From Salinisphaera hydrothermalis (GTDB lineage Bacteria; Pseudomonadota; Gammaproteobacteria; Nevskiales; Salinisphaeraceae): a stretch of DNA of 64,000 nt. The stretch lies in NCBI RefSeq assembly GCF_040361195.1, contig NZ_APNE01000014.1, one strand, 5' to 3'. The position numbers and the translations under genes are program-made. Under the pieces are notes generated by a model, which saw only the letters and a program-made list of their open reading frames with translations, searched no databases and was not told the DNA's origin. Each line of letters begins with the position of its first letter. Position 1 is the stretch's first letter. Below are positions 37,971 to 46,750 of this stretch, in pieces.

Positions 37971-38645
37971 ATGAGTCGAGCACTACTCGTCATCGATATG
38001 CAGCGCGATTTCTGCGAGGCCGGCGGCTATGCGGCCGCCTGCGGGCTGGATATCGCGCTGCTGAGACAACCGATCGAGCCGATCGCCCGATTGATCGCGG
38101 CAGCGCGTGAGCGCGGGATCGCCGTGATCTATACCCGGGAAGGCCACCGCCCGGATCTGGCGGACTGTCATCCGGCCAAGCGGGCGCGTAGCGCGGCGTG
38201 TGGCGCCGGTATCGGCGCGCGCGGCGCTCTCGGCCGTTTTCTGGTGCGCGGCGAACCGGGGCATGAGGTCGTGCCCGAACTGGCCCCGGCCGCAGGCGAT
38301 CGGGTCGTCGATAAACCTGGCTACGGCGCGTTCTATCAGACTGATCTCGAACTGCTCCTGCGGGTCCGGGCCACGACGCATCTGTATGTGACCGGCGTGA
38401 CCACGGATATCTGCGTGCATTCGACGCTGCGCGAGGCGGTCGATCGCGGTTACGCGTGCGTGACCGTCGCCGATGCCTGTGCGGCGTCCGATGCGGCCAT
38501 TCATGCCGCCGCACTCGGCCTGATCGAGGGCCCGGAGGGGCCGATTCTCGGCCGGGTACGCGATACCGCGACGGTACTGGCCGAGTGGGGCGATAGCCAG
38601 CCATCCGCCGCTTTGAACAACGCCAATCAAGGAGCCCTGAGCTGA
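37971..38645 (+). CDS. isochorismatase-family cysteine hydrolase
   Basis: 224 residues. The triad is visible: Asp in LLVIDMQRDFCE, Lys in VVDKPGYGAFYQTDLE and the nucleophile Cys in VTGVTTDICVHSTLREA with the preceding cis-peptide. Family members include biuret hydrolase and ureidoacrylate and N-carbamoyl amidohydrolases. In an operon converging on allophanate, biuret -> allophanate + ammonia or cleavage of another carbamoyl/guanidino amide is plausible. Its stop overlaps the next ATG by one base. Substrate unproven. Confidence 0.87.
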   Translation: MSRALLVIDMQRDFCEAGGYAAACGLDIALLRQPIEPIARLIAAARERGIAVIYTREGHRPDLADCHPAKRARSAACGAGIGARGALGRFLVRGEPGHEVVPELAPAAGDRVVDKPGYGAFYQTDLELLLRVRATTHLYVTGVTTDICVHSTLREAVDRGYACVTVADACAASDAAIHAAALGLIEGPEGPILGRVRDTATVLAEWGDSQPSAALNNANQGALS

Positions 38646-39376
38646 TGACAAGCCACGCCATCGACTACGAGACCCACCTGCCGGGCGGCCAGCACTGGTC
38701 GCTGCGACTGCGCCGCGGGGCCACGATGCGGCTGACCGCCGCCGAGGCCGGCGCCAACGTCGGGCTGCTGATGTATAACCCGGAAAACCTGCTCGAGCGC
38801 CTGAACCTGCCGGATACGCTCAAGTGCCAGCACACCTTCAAGCTGACCCGAGGCCACTGCCTGTATTCCGATATGGGCCGGATCTTTGCCTCGATCATCG
38901 AAGACGATCTGGGCTGGCACGACAGCGTCGGCGGTAATCTGAATGCCGGGCATATGATCGCCAAGGGCTGGCAGCCGGTCAGCTTCCAACAGGCGCTCAA
39001 CGACCGGACCCAGACCGGGCATGACAGTTTCCTGATCGAGCTGGCCAAATATGGGCTCGGGCCGCGCGATCTGGCGGCCAATCTGAACCTGTTTTCCAAG
39101 GTCGTGGCCGACGACGCCGGACGACTGAGTTATGTGCCCGATCATTGTCCGGCCGGGGCCTCGGTCACCCTGCGTTTCGAGATCGATACGCTGGTGGCCC
39201 TGCATACCTGCCCGCATCCGCTCGACCCCAGCGCCGACTATCCCAAACGCGGCGTGGATATCGTGCTGGGCACCGCGCCAGCGCCGGACGAAAACGATGT
39301 CTGTTGGGCGCACTGCGCTGAGAACGCGCGCGGCTTTGCCAACAATCGCCTGTATCACCTCGGCGCGCCGCGCTAG
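38645..39376 (+). CDS. DUF1989 protein UAAP1, probable carboxyguanidine deiminase subunit
   Basis: 243 residues of the urea amidolyase-associated family: GAGANVGLLMYNPENLLERLN-like core (here EAGANVGLLMYNPENL), TLKCQHTFKLTRGHCLYSDMGR, and ALHTCPHPLD with Cys and His near the end. Paired DUF1989 proteins beside bacterial 'urea' carboxylases have been shown to form the heteromeric carboxyguanidine deiminase that yields allophanate and ammonia. Which subunit this is I cannot say. Coupled to the preceding hydrolase gene by TGATG. Confidence 0.88.
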   Translation: MTSHAIDYETHLPGGQHWSLRLRRGATMRLTAAEAGANVGLLMYNPENLLERLNLPDTLKCQHTFKLTRGHCLYSDMGRIFASIIEDDLGWHDSVGGNLNAGHMIAKGWQPVSFQQALNDRTQTGHDSFLIELAKYGLGPRDLAANLNLFSKVVADDAGRLSYVPDHCPAGASVTLRFEIDTLVALHTCPHPLDPSADYPKRGVDIVLGTAPAPDENDVCWAHCAENARGFANNRLYHLGAPR

Positions 39377-39397
39377 ACACGAATCCAGGAGTTCATC

Positions 39398-40036
39398 ATG
39401 ACCATCGCGAGTGCCCGGCGTGTCGAAAACGCTGCAACCCGCCATCTGATCGATGCCGGGGACCACTACATCGGCCCGGTCAAAGCCGGCCAGACAATTC
39501 GTATCGTCGATGTCGACGGCAACGAAGCCGCCGATACGCTGTTCTTCAACGCCGCCGATCCGGCCGAGCGCTATAGCTGCATGGACACGCTTCGTGAGCA
39601 GGGCCAAGTCTATCTGACCACCGGCAGCGAGCTGCGCTCGAATCTGAACAACGTGATGCTGACCATCACCGCCGATACGGTCGGCCGCCACGACACCCTC
39701 GGCGGGGCCTGTGCCAGCGAGTCCAATACGGTGCGCTACGACCTGGAAAAGCGGCACATGCACTCCTGTCGTGACAACTGGATGCTGGCGATCGCCAATC
39801 ATCCGGAATACGGCATCGACAAACGCGATATCGCGCACAACATCAACTTCTTCATGAACGTGCCGGTCACCGCCGACGGCGAGCTTTACTTCGACGACGG
39901 CATTTCCGGGCCCGGCAAGTATGTGGAAATGGTCGCCGCCATGGATGTGGTCGTGCTGATTTCGAACTGCCCGCAGCTCAATAACCCCTGTAGTGGTTTC
40001 AATCCGACGCCGCTGGAAGTGCTGGTCTGGGATTGA
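39398..40036 (+). CDS. DUF1989 protein UAAP2, probable carboxyguanidine deiminase subunit
   Basis: 212 residues: VKAGQTIRIVDVDGNEAADTLFFNA, TVGRHDTLGGACASESNTVRY with likely metal or catalytic Cys/His, NINFFMNVPVTADGELYF and the closing VVVLISNCPQLNNPCSGFNPTPLEVLVWD. It pairs with the preceding gene. The next gene, the carboxylase, begins 227 bp away, beyond a repeat and a riboswitch, so there may be a second level of control inside the operon. Confidence 0.9.
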   Translation: MTIASARRVENAATRHLIDAGDHYIGPVKAGQTIRIVDVDGNEAADTLFFNAADPAERYSCMDTLREQGQVYLTTGSELRSNLNNVMLTITADTVGRHDTLGGACASESNTVRYDLEKRHMHSCRDNWMLAIANHPEYGIDKRDIAHNINFFMNVPVTADGELYFDDGISGPGKYVEMVAAMDVVVLISNCPQLNNPCSGFNPTPLEVLVWD

Positions 40037-40055
40037 TCTGAATATCGATCGATTA

Positions 40056-40188
40056 GTCCGCCAATGAACGCGAGTTAAACGCAAATAGGGACCCTGGTTT
40101 ATCCGCCGATTTCGCAGAACCTAAATCTGCGTCATCTGCGAAATCCGCGGAGGACTGTCTTGTGCTTGTTCGCGTTTATTGGCGGGTC
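40056..40188. repeat. 133-bp palindromic intergenic repeat inside the operon
   Basis: Outer arms GTCCGCCAATGAACGCG (40056-40072) and CGCGTTTATTGGCGGGTC (40171-40188) are inverted copies with few mismatches. Inner arms CCGCCGATTTCGCAGA and TCTGCGAAATCCGCGG are likewise inverted. The words (TCCGC-AATGAACGC, ATCTGCG-AAATC-GCGGA, TGTCTT) match the repeats at 9.3-10.0 kb. Transcribed as part of the UAAP2-carboxylase spacer, it would fold into a long hairpin. Confidence 0.65.
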
Positions 40189-40198
40189 ATTAAAAACA

Positions 40199-40246
40199 GC
40201 CATGGGACGACTCATGGCGTTGCGAGTTCCCGCGGGACGACCCGCG
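40199..40246 (+). promoter_or_regulatory. guanidine-II (mini-ykkC) riboswitch
   Basis: Two consecutive hairpins with identical ACGA tetraloops. Hairpin 1 (40199-40218) is GCCATGGGACGACTCATGGC, an 8-bp stem with one G-T wobble. Hairpin 2 (40231-40246) is CGCGGGACGACCCGCG, a perfect 6-bp stem. Both have the GGGACGA core and are joined by a 12-nt linker, 17 nt before the carboxylase ATG. Tandem hairpins with ACGR loops and G-C closing pairs are the defining consensus of the mini-ykkC RNA. Each loop binds guanidinium and the pair dimerises through loop-loop contact, usually turning translation on. No other gene lies between it and the carboxylase. Confidence 0.88.
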
Positions 40247-40263
40247 CCTAGCGAAATCGAGCC

Positions 40264-43200
40264 ATGTTCAACAAAGTTCTCATCGCCAACCGCGGCGCGA
40301 TTGCCACGCGTATCCAGCGCAGCCTGCACGCGGCCGGTATCGGATCGATCGCGGTCTATGCCGAGGCGGATCGCGATGCGCCGTTCGTGCAAACGGCCGA
40401 CGAGGCCTACTCGCTCGGCGAGGGCAGCGCCGCTGACACCTATCTCGATCGCGACAAACTGCTCGATATTGCGGCCTCGGCCGGTGCCGGGGCGATTCAT
40501 CCGGGGTATGGATTTCTCTCGGAAAACGAAGAATTCATCACCGCCTGCGAAGACGCCGGTCTGGTCTTTCTCGGGCCCACTGCCAAGCAGGTGCGTGCCT
40601 TCGGGCTCAAGCACGAGGCGCGTCGTCTGGCCGAGGCCGCCGGCGTGCCGCTGGTGCCCGGCTCGGGGCTGCTCGACGATGTCGAAACCGCCAAGCACGA
40701 AGCCGCGCGGATCGGTTACCCGGTGATGCTCAAATCCACCGCGGGTGGGGGTGGTATCGGCATGCAGGTCTGCGAGAACGAGGCGGAGCTCGGACGGGCT
40801 TTTGATTCGGTACGCGGGCTCGGCCAACGTAACTTTGGCGATGCCGGCGTGTTTCTGGAGGCCTATATTGCCCGGGCGCGGCATCTGGAAGTGCAGATCT
40901 TCGGCGACGGGGCCGGCACGGTCGTTGCCCTCGGTGAGCGCGACTGTTCCACCCAGCGTCGTAATCAGAAAGTGATTGAGGAGTGCCCGGCGCCGGCGCT
41001 TGCCGAGCCGGTACGCCGCGATCTGCTGGCCACGGCCGTCGCTCTTGGCGAGTCGGTGCAATATCGCAGTGCCGGCACCGTGGAGTTCATCTACGACGCC
41101 GCCCGCGAAGCCTTCTACTTCCTTGAAGTGAATACCCGATTGCAGGTCGAGCACGGCGTGACCGAGGCGGTCTGGGGCGTCGATATCGTCGACTGGATGC
41201 TGCGGCTCGGTGCCGGAGAGCCGCTCGATCTGGCCGAGATGACGCGGGATCTGGCGCCGACCGGGCATGCGATCCAGGCCCGGCTCTATGCCGAGGACCC
41301 GCACCACGATTTCCGCCCCAGCGCCGGTCTGCTGACCCAAGTGGCGTTCCCCGAGGCGCGGGATCTGCGTATCGATCATTCGATCGAGGCCGGTCTCGAA
41401 GTCTCGCCGCTGTTCGACCCGATGCTGGCCAAGGTGATCGTACATAGCGCCGATCGCGAGAGCGCGCGGGCGCGGCTGGCCGAGGTGTTGAACGCCAGCC
41501 GGGTCTACGGCATCGAAACCAATCTGAGCTGGCTGGCCCATGTGCTGCGCGATACGCGCTTTGCCGCAGCGGATATCCATACTCGCTGGCTGGGCGCTCT
41601 CGACTGGGCGCCGCCGACTTTTGAAGTGCTCGACGCCGGCCCGTTGACCACGATTCAGGACCTGCCGGGCCGGCTCGGCCATTGGGATGTGGGCGTGCCG
41701 CCCTCCGGCCCGTTCGACGATTTCTCGTTTGCGCTCGGCAACCGACTGCTGGGCAACGCGCCCGATGCCGCCGGTCTGGAAATCACGCTGGCCGGTCCGA
41801 CCCTCCGCTTCAACCGAGCGACCCAGATCGTGCTCGCGGGCGCGCCGATCGAGGCGCGCCTGGACGACGCCGGGATCGAGCCCTGGCAGGTGATCGACGT
41901 GCCGGCCGGCGGCACGCTTGTGCTCGGGCGCGTTCAGGGCGGGGCGCGCTGCAACCTGCTCGTCGCCGGTGGCATTGACTGCCCGCGCTATCTCGGCTCG
42001 CGGTCCACCTTCACCCTCGGTCAGTTCGGCGGCCACGCCGGGCGTGCTCTGCGCACTGGCGATACCTTGCCGTTGGCGGCGGTCGAGCCGGCGCCGGTCC
42101 GCAGCCTGGCCCCCGAACTGCGCCCGACTTTCGGCGAGACCCGCGAAGGCAAGCGGCACTGGGAGATCGCCGTGCTGTACGGCCCGCACGGCGCGCCGGA
42201 TTTCTTCACCGAAGCCGATATCGACACCGTCTTCAGCCACGACTGGGAAGTGCACTTCAATTCCAGCCGCACCGGTATCCGCCTGATCGGTCCGCGCCCC
42301 GAGTGGGCCCGCGAGACCGGCGGCGAGGCCGGCCTGCATCCGTCGAATATCCACGACAATGCCTATGCCTTCGGCACCATCGATTTCACCGGCGACATGC
42401 CGGTCATCCTGGGGTCGGACGGGCCCTCGCTCGGTGGGTTTGTCTGTCCGGCCACGACCGTGCGCGCCGAGCGCTGGAAGCTCGGTCAGCTGGCTGCGGG
42501 CGATACGGTACGGTTCGTGCCGGTTTCCCAGGCGACCGCGCGAGCGCTAGAGGCCCGCCAACGAAGTCTGATCGAAACGCTCGCCGTGGTGCCCGAGCCC
42601 GAACGGCCGATCGAGCGCGGGGCGCCGATATTGCGCGAACTCGACGCCGAGACTGCCGGCGAAAAACTGGTCTATCGGCAGGCGGGCGACGATTTCCTGT
42701 TGATCGAATTCGGCGAGATGACGCTGGATATCGCGCTGCGCTTTCGGGCCCATGCCTGGATGCTCTGGCTGCGCGAGCATCCGATCGACGGCATGGCTGA
42801 ACTCACCCCGGGCATTCGCTCGCTGCAGATCCACTACGATCCGAACCGGTTGACGCTGGCGGCGTTGCTCGCCCATCTTGAGGCCGCCGAGCGCGAGTTG
42901 CGCGAGGTCGAGGATCTGGAAGTCGAATCACGGCTGGTGCATCTGCCGTTGTCCTGGGACGATCCGGCCTGCCACGAAGCGATCGAGAAATACCAGCGCA
43001 GCGTGCGCCCGGATGCACCCTGGTGCCCCAGCAATCTGGATTTCATTCGGCGTATCAACGGCCTGGACAGCGAAGCCGAGATCCGCGAGATCCTGTTCAA
43101 TGCCCGCTATCTGGTCATGGGGCTGGGCGATGTCTATCTGGGCGCGCCGGTCGCGACCCCGCTGGATCCGCGCCAGCGCCTGGTGACCACAAAATACAAT

Positions 43201-43881
43201 CCGGCCCGCACCTGGACCGCCGAGAATTCGGTGGGTATCGGCGGCGCCTATCTCTGTGTGTACGGTATGGAAGGCCCGGGCGGCTATCAGTTCGTCGGCC
43301 GGACGCTGCAGATGTGGAACCGCTATCGCGAGACCCGGCATTTCACCCAGCCCTGGCTGCTGCGGTTTTTTGATCAGCTGTCTTTCTACGAGGTCACGCA
43401 CGACGAGCTGATGGCGATCCGGGCCGAATTCCTGCATGGCCGCTTCGATCTGCAAACCGAAACCGTGCGCTTCTCGCTGGCCGAGTACGAGCGCAATCTG
43501 GCCGGCAGCGAAGACGCGATCGCGGCCTTTCAGGAAAAACGCGAGGCCGCGTTTGCCGAGGAGATGGCACGTTGGCGCGCCAACGGGCAGTTCACTTTCG
43601 AAGACCACGTGCCCGAAACCAGCGAAACCGCCGAGCTGGGAGCCGATGAAGCCGCCATCGATAGCCCGGTGGCCGGCAGTCTGTGGAAACTCAAGGTCGC
43701 GGTCGGCGACGAGGTCGCCGAGGGCCAGGTCGTGGCCCTGGTCGAGTCCATGAAAATGGAAGTCGAGATCGTGGCTCGCGGGCCCGGCCGCATCGCGCGC
43801 CTGCCCATCGCGGAAGGCGGGGCGGTCACCGCCGGCCAGCCCGTCGTGATTGTCGACGCCAACACGGAGGCCTCGGTATGA
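40264..43881 (+). CDS. uca: biotin-dependent urea/guanidine carboxylase (probably guanidine carboxylase)
   Basis: 1205 residues. Biotin carboxylase domain (about 1-450: FNKVLIANRGAIATRI, STAGGGGIGMQVC ATP-grasp loop, EVNTRLQVEHGVTE), then a carboxyltransferase region made of KipA-like (about 455-770) and KipI-like (about 790-1000) domains, and a C-terminal biotinyl domain with VESMKMEVEI (biotin Lys about 1164). It carboxylates urea or guanidine with ATP and bicarbonate. The guanidine-II riboswitch just upstream and the two DUF1989 partners favour guanidine as substrate. The stop overlaps the next start (ATGA). Confidence 0.93.
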   Translation: MFNKVLIANRGAIATRIQRSLHAAGIGSIAVYAEADRDAPFVQTADEAYSLGEGSAADTYLDRDKLLDIAASAGAGAIHPGYGFLSENEEFITACEDAGLVFLGPTAKQVRAFGLKHEARRLAEAAGVPLVPGSGLLDDVETAKHEAARIGYPVMLKSTAGGGGIGMQVCENEAELGRAFDSVRGLGQRNFGDAGVFLEAYIARARHLEVQIFGDGAGTVVALGERDCSTQRRNQKVIEECPAPALAEPVRRDLLATAVALGESVQYRSAGTVEFIYDAAREAFYFLEVNTRLQVEHGVTEAVWGVDIVDWMLRLGAGEPLDLAEMTRDLAPTGHAIQARLYAEDPHHDFRPSAGLLTQVAFPEARDLRIDHSIEAGLEVSPLFDPMLAKVIVHSADRESARARLAEVLNASRVYGIETNLSWLAHVLRDTRFAAADIHTRWLGALDWAPPTFEVLDAGPLTTIQDLPGRLGHWDVGVPPSGPFDDFSFALGNRLLGNAPDAAGLEITLAGPTLRFNRATQIVLAGAPIEARLDDAGIEPWQVIDVPAGGTLVLGRVQGGARCNLLVAGGIDCPRYLGSRSTFTLGQFGGHAGRALRTGDTLPLAAVEPAPVRSLAPELRPTFGETREGKRHWEIAVLYGPHGAPDFFTEADIDTVFSHDWEVHFNSSRTGIRLIGPRPEWARETGGEAGLHPSNIHDNAYAFGTIDFTGDMPVILGSDGPSLGGFVCPATTVRAERWKLGQLAAGDTVRFVPVSQATARALEARQRSLIETLAVVPEPERPIERGAPILRELDAETAGEKLVYRQAGDDFLLIEFGEMTLDIALRFRAHAWMLWLREHPIDGMAELTPGIRSLQIHYDPNRLTLAALLAHLEAAERELREVEDLEVESRLVHLPLSWDDPACHEAIEKYQRSVRPDAPWCPSNLDFIRRINGLDSEAEIREILFNARYLVMGLGDVYLGAPVATPLDPRQRLVTTKYNPARTWTAENSVGIGGAYLCVYGMEGPGGYQFVGRTLQMWNRYRETRHFTQPWLLRFFDQLSFYEVTHDELMAIRAEFLHGRFDLQTETVRFSLAEYERNLAGSEDAIAAFQEKREAAFAEEMARWRANGQFTFEDHVPETSETAELGADEAAIDSPVAGSLWKLKVAVGDEVAEGQVVALVESMKMEVEIVARGPGRIARLPIAEGGAVTAGQPVVIVDANTEASV

Positions 43882-45710
43882 GCGGCCGCGATCTGACCCG
43901 ATTTACGCTGCACGCTGCCTATCGCAGCGGCGAGCTGACGCCTCGCGCCCTGGTGGCCAAGCTGCTGGCCGAGGCCGCCGCACGCGGCTCCGATCCGACC
44001 TGGATTCGGCGCCTGACCGTCGACGAGCTCGAACCCTATCTGGCCGCGCTCGACGGCGAATCGCCGGAGACCTTGCCGCTCTATGGTTTGCCGTTCGCGA
44101 TCAAGGACAACATCGACCTGGCCGGTATTCCGACCACGGCGGGCTGCCCGGCATTCGCCTATGTACCCACGCGGCATGCCTTCGTCGTCGAACAGCTGAT
44201 CGCGGCCGGGGCGATTCCGCTCGGCAAGACCAACCTGGATCAGTTCGCCACTGGCCTGGTTGGCGAACGCGCGCCGGCCGAGTACGGCGTGCCAGGTAAT
44301 GCCTTCGATCCCGATTATATTCCGGGCGGCTCGAGCAGCGGCTCGGCGGTCGCAGCCGCGGCCGGCCAGGTCAGCTTTGCGCTCGGTACCGACACGGCGG
44401 GCTCCGGTCGCGTGCCGGCATGTTTCAACAATCTGTTCGGTCTCAAGCCGACCGTCGGCTTGTTGAGCAATCGCGGTGTGGTCCCGGCCTGTCGCAGCAT
44501 CGATACGATCAGCCTGTTTGCGCTGACGGCCGACGATGCCCAAGCGATTCTCGATGTCGCGGCGGTCTTCGACGGGGACTGTGCCGAGGCACGCGCGCAT
44601 GATTTCGCGATCGCAGGCCAGCGCTATGGCCGGCCGCCGGCGCATTTTCGTTTCGGGGTGCCGCCGCGCGATCAATGGCAGACCGATGCCGCCTACAGCC
44701 GTTGCATGGAGACCGCGATCGGCGAGCTGCGCGCGCTCGGCGGCGAACCGGTCGAGATCGATTGCACGCCGATGCTGGAGGCGGCCCAGCTGCTTTACGG
44801 CGGTCCGTGGGTCGCCGAGCGCTATCACGCCGTGCGATCGCTGATCGAGCGCTCGCCGGACGCGCTGCATCCGGTTACCCGCCAGGTGATCGAAGGGGGA
44901 CGGGCGCCGAGCGCGCTGGATGCCTTCGATGCCGGTTATCGCCTGTCCGAGCACAAGCGCGCGGCCGATCGTCTGCTGGCCGAGGTCGACGTAATGCTGG
45001 CGCCGACGACGGTCGCGCATCCGAGCAAGGCGGCGGTGGCGGCCGAGCCGGTCGCGGTCAATACGCGGCTCGGCACCTGGACCAATTTCATGAATCTGCT
45101 CGACTACAGTGCGCTGGCCGTGCCGATCGCGATCGGCGAAAACGGGCGCCCGGGCGGGGTAACGCTGTTCGGCCCGGCGTTTGCCGATCTGTCGTTGCTG
45201 AGCCTGGCGCGCGCGCTCGAGGCACGGCTGGATCTGCCGCTCGGGGCAACCGGGCGACCGCGCCCGGCGTTGCCGGCGCTGCCGCCGGCCGGCGACGGGA
45301 CCCTGGAGATCGCCGTCTGCGGTGCGCATCTAGACGGTCTGGCCTTGAACCATCAGCTGGTCGAACGCGGCGGCCGGCGCACGGCGGTGACCGAAACGGC
45401 GCCTCGATATCGATTGTTCGCGCTTACCGCCGATCAACCACCGCGCCCGGCGCTGATCGAGGACGCCGAGGCAGGGCAGGCGATCGCGGTCGAATTGTGG
45501 CGGCTGCCCATGGCGAGCATCGGCAGTTTCCTCGCGGGTATTCCAGCGCCCCTCGGTCTGGGCCGGGTCACGCTGGCCGACGATCGCTCGGTGACCGGTT
45601 TCATCTGTGCCGCCGGGGCCCTGGATTCCCAGGCCGAGGTCATCGAAATCAGCGCCTTTGGCGGCTGGCGGGCCTGGCTGGCATCGACCACCGAACAGGA
45701 GATCTGTTGA
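43878..45710 (+). CDS. atzF: allophanate hydrolase
   Basis: 610 residues. The amidase-signature domain (about 1-450) has the catalytic Lys in PFAIKDNIDLAG, the cis-Ser/Ser pair in IPGGSSSGSAVAAAAGQVSFALGTDTAGSGRVPA, and a C-terminal domain of about 150 residues (IAVCGAHLDGLALNHQLVERGG) that decarboxylates the intermediate. Allophanate becomes 2 CO2 and 2 NH3. Start ATG 43878 lies in a 4-bp overlap with the carboxylase; reading further upstream in frame is antisense-like sequence. Length normal. Confidence 0.95.
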   Translation: MSGRDLTRFTLHAAYRSGELTPRALVAKLLAEAAARGSDPTWIRRLTVDELEPYLAALDGESPETLPLYGLPFAIKDNIDLAGIPTTAGCPAFAYVPTRHAFVVEQLIAAGAIPLGKTNLDQFATGLVGERAPAEYGVPGNAFDPDYIPGGSSSGSAVAAAAGQVSFALGTDTAGSGRVPACFNNLFGLKPTVGLLSNRGVVPACRSIDTISLFALTADDAQAILDVAAVFDGDCAEARAHDFAIAGQRYGRPPAHFRFGVPPRDQWQTDAAYSRCMETAIGELRALGGEPVEIDCTPMLEAAQLLYGGPWVAERYHAVRSLIERSPDALHPVTRQVIEGGRAPSALDAFDAGYRLSEHKRAADRLLAEVDVMLAPTTVAHPSKAAVAAEPVAVNTRLGTWTNFMNLLDYSALAVPIAIGENGRPGGVTLFGPAFADLSLLSLARALEARLDLPLGATGRPRPALPALPPAGDGTLEIAVCGAHLDGLALNHQLVERGGRRTAVTETAPRYRLFALTADQPPRPALIEDAEAGQAIAVELWRLPMASIGSFLAGIPAPLGLGRVTLADDRSVTGFICAAGALDSQAEVIEISAFGGWRAWLASTTEQEIC

Positions 45711-46750
45711 TGAATCCCGGACAACCGGCCGACTTCGCAAGTGTGCCGACCATCGATATGGCCGGCCTGTTCAGCGGCGACCCGGCGGCTCGCGCCGAGG
45801 TCGCGGACGCACTGGCACGTGCGGCCCGCGAGGTCGGTTTTTTCCAGATTGTCGGGCATGGCATCGGCGAGGCGCGCCGCGCGGCTTTGCTGAGCCAGGC
45901 CCAGCGGTTCTTTGCCCTCGATCACGACCGCAAGATGGATTACTACATCGGCCGCTCGACCCATCATCGTGGCTATGTACCCCCGGGCGAAGAATCGCCG
46001 GATCCGAATAAACCGGATCGCAAGGAAGCCTTTGATCTTGCCTTCGAAATGTCCTGGGCCGAGGCCGCAGGCACGCCCATGCTCGGTCCTAATGTTTGGC
46101 CGGATCTGGAGGGCTTCCGCGAGGCAGTCTATGGCTATTACGAAGACGCGTTCGCGGTCGGCCGCGCGCTCATGGAAGCGTTCGCGGTCGCGCTCGATCT
46201 GCCGGCCGATCAATTTTCCCGGCATGTGACCCAACCGCCGAGCCAGCTCCGGCTGATCCATTACCCCTACGATGCCGAGGCCGAAGACGCTCAGGGCATT
46301 GGCGCGCATACCGACTATGAGTGCTTCACCCTGCTGCTGCCGACCGCGGCCGGGCTGGAGGTGATGAACGGCGCTGGCGAATGGATCAGCGTGCCGTATC
46401 GCGAGGGCGCGCTCGTGGTGAACATTGGCGATATGCTTCAGATCTGGACCAACGGCGAGTTCGTGGCCACGTCGCACCGGGTACGCAAGGTGCCGGAAGA
46501 GCGCTATAGCTTTCCGTTGTTCTTTGCTTGCGACTATCACACCGAGGTCGCGCCGCTACCGCATCTGGTCGCGCGGGACGGTGCAGCGAACTATGAGTCG
46601 CTGCAGGCCGGCGAACATCTCTACGCCCAGACCATCCAGACCTTCAATTATCTGCAGGCGCGCCTGGTGCGTGGCGAGATCGCCCTGCCGGCCGGGGCGC
46701 GCGGTACGGCGACCTTCGGCCAGCACGCCCGTCACGGCGACGCCTCGTGA
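45710..46750 (+). CDS. 2-oxoglutarate/Fe(II) oxygenase of the isopenicillin N synthase family
   Basis: 346 residues with N-terminal DIOX_N (PTIDMAGLFSGDPAAR...GFFQIVGHGI) and a double-stranded beta-helix. Iron ligands H200 and D202 (GAHTDYECFTLLL) and H256, with 2-oxoglutarate-binding R265-x-S267. The family includes the ethylene-forming enzyme and plant 2-ODD-C23 enzymes, which hydroxylate arginine or homoarginine next to the guanidine group and release guanidine. Coupled to atzF by TGATG, so it belongs to the pathway. Releasing guanidine from a guanidino compound is a reasoned proposal; other oxidations are possible. Confidence 0.88.
   Translation: MNPGQPADFASVPTIDMAGLFSGDPAARAEVADALARAAREVGFFQIVGHGIGEARRAALLSQAQRFFALDHDRKMDYYIGRSTHHRGYVPPGEESPDPNKPDRKEAFDLAFEMSWAEAAGTPMLGPNVWPDLEGFREAVYGYYEDAFAVGRALMEAFAVALDLPADQFSRHVTQPPSQLRLIHYPYDAEAEDAQGIGAHTDYECFTLLLPTAAGLEVMNGAGEWISVPYREGALVVNIGDMLQIWTNGEFVATSHRVRKVPEERYSFPLFFACDYHTEVAPLPHLVARDGAANYESLQAGEHLYAQTIQTFNYLQARLVRGEIALPAGARGTATFGQHARHGDAS

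Noticed and set aside
40132..42354. 740-codon open frame antisense to the carboxylase
   Set aside because: No domain, low-complexity Arg/Gln/His composition, fully opposite the biotin carboxylase and carboxyltransferase domains.
43530..45329. 599-codon open frame antisense to atzF
   Set aside because: Mirror of the allophanate hydrolase reading frame; no recognisable protein.
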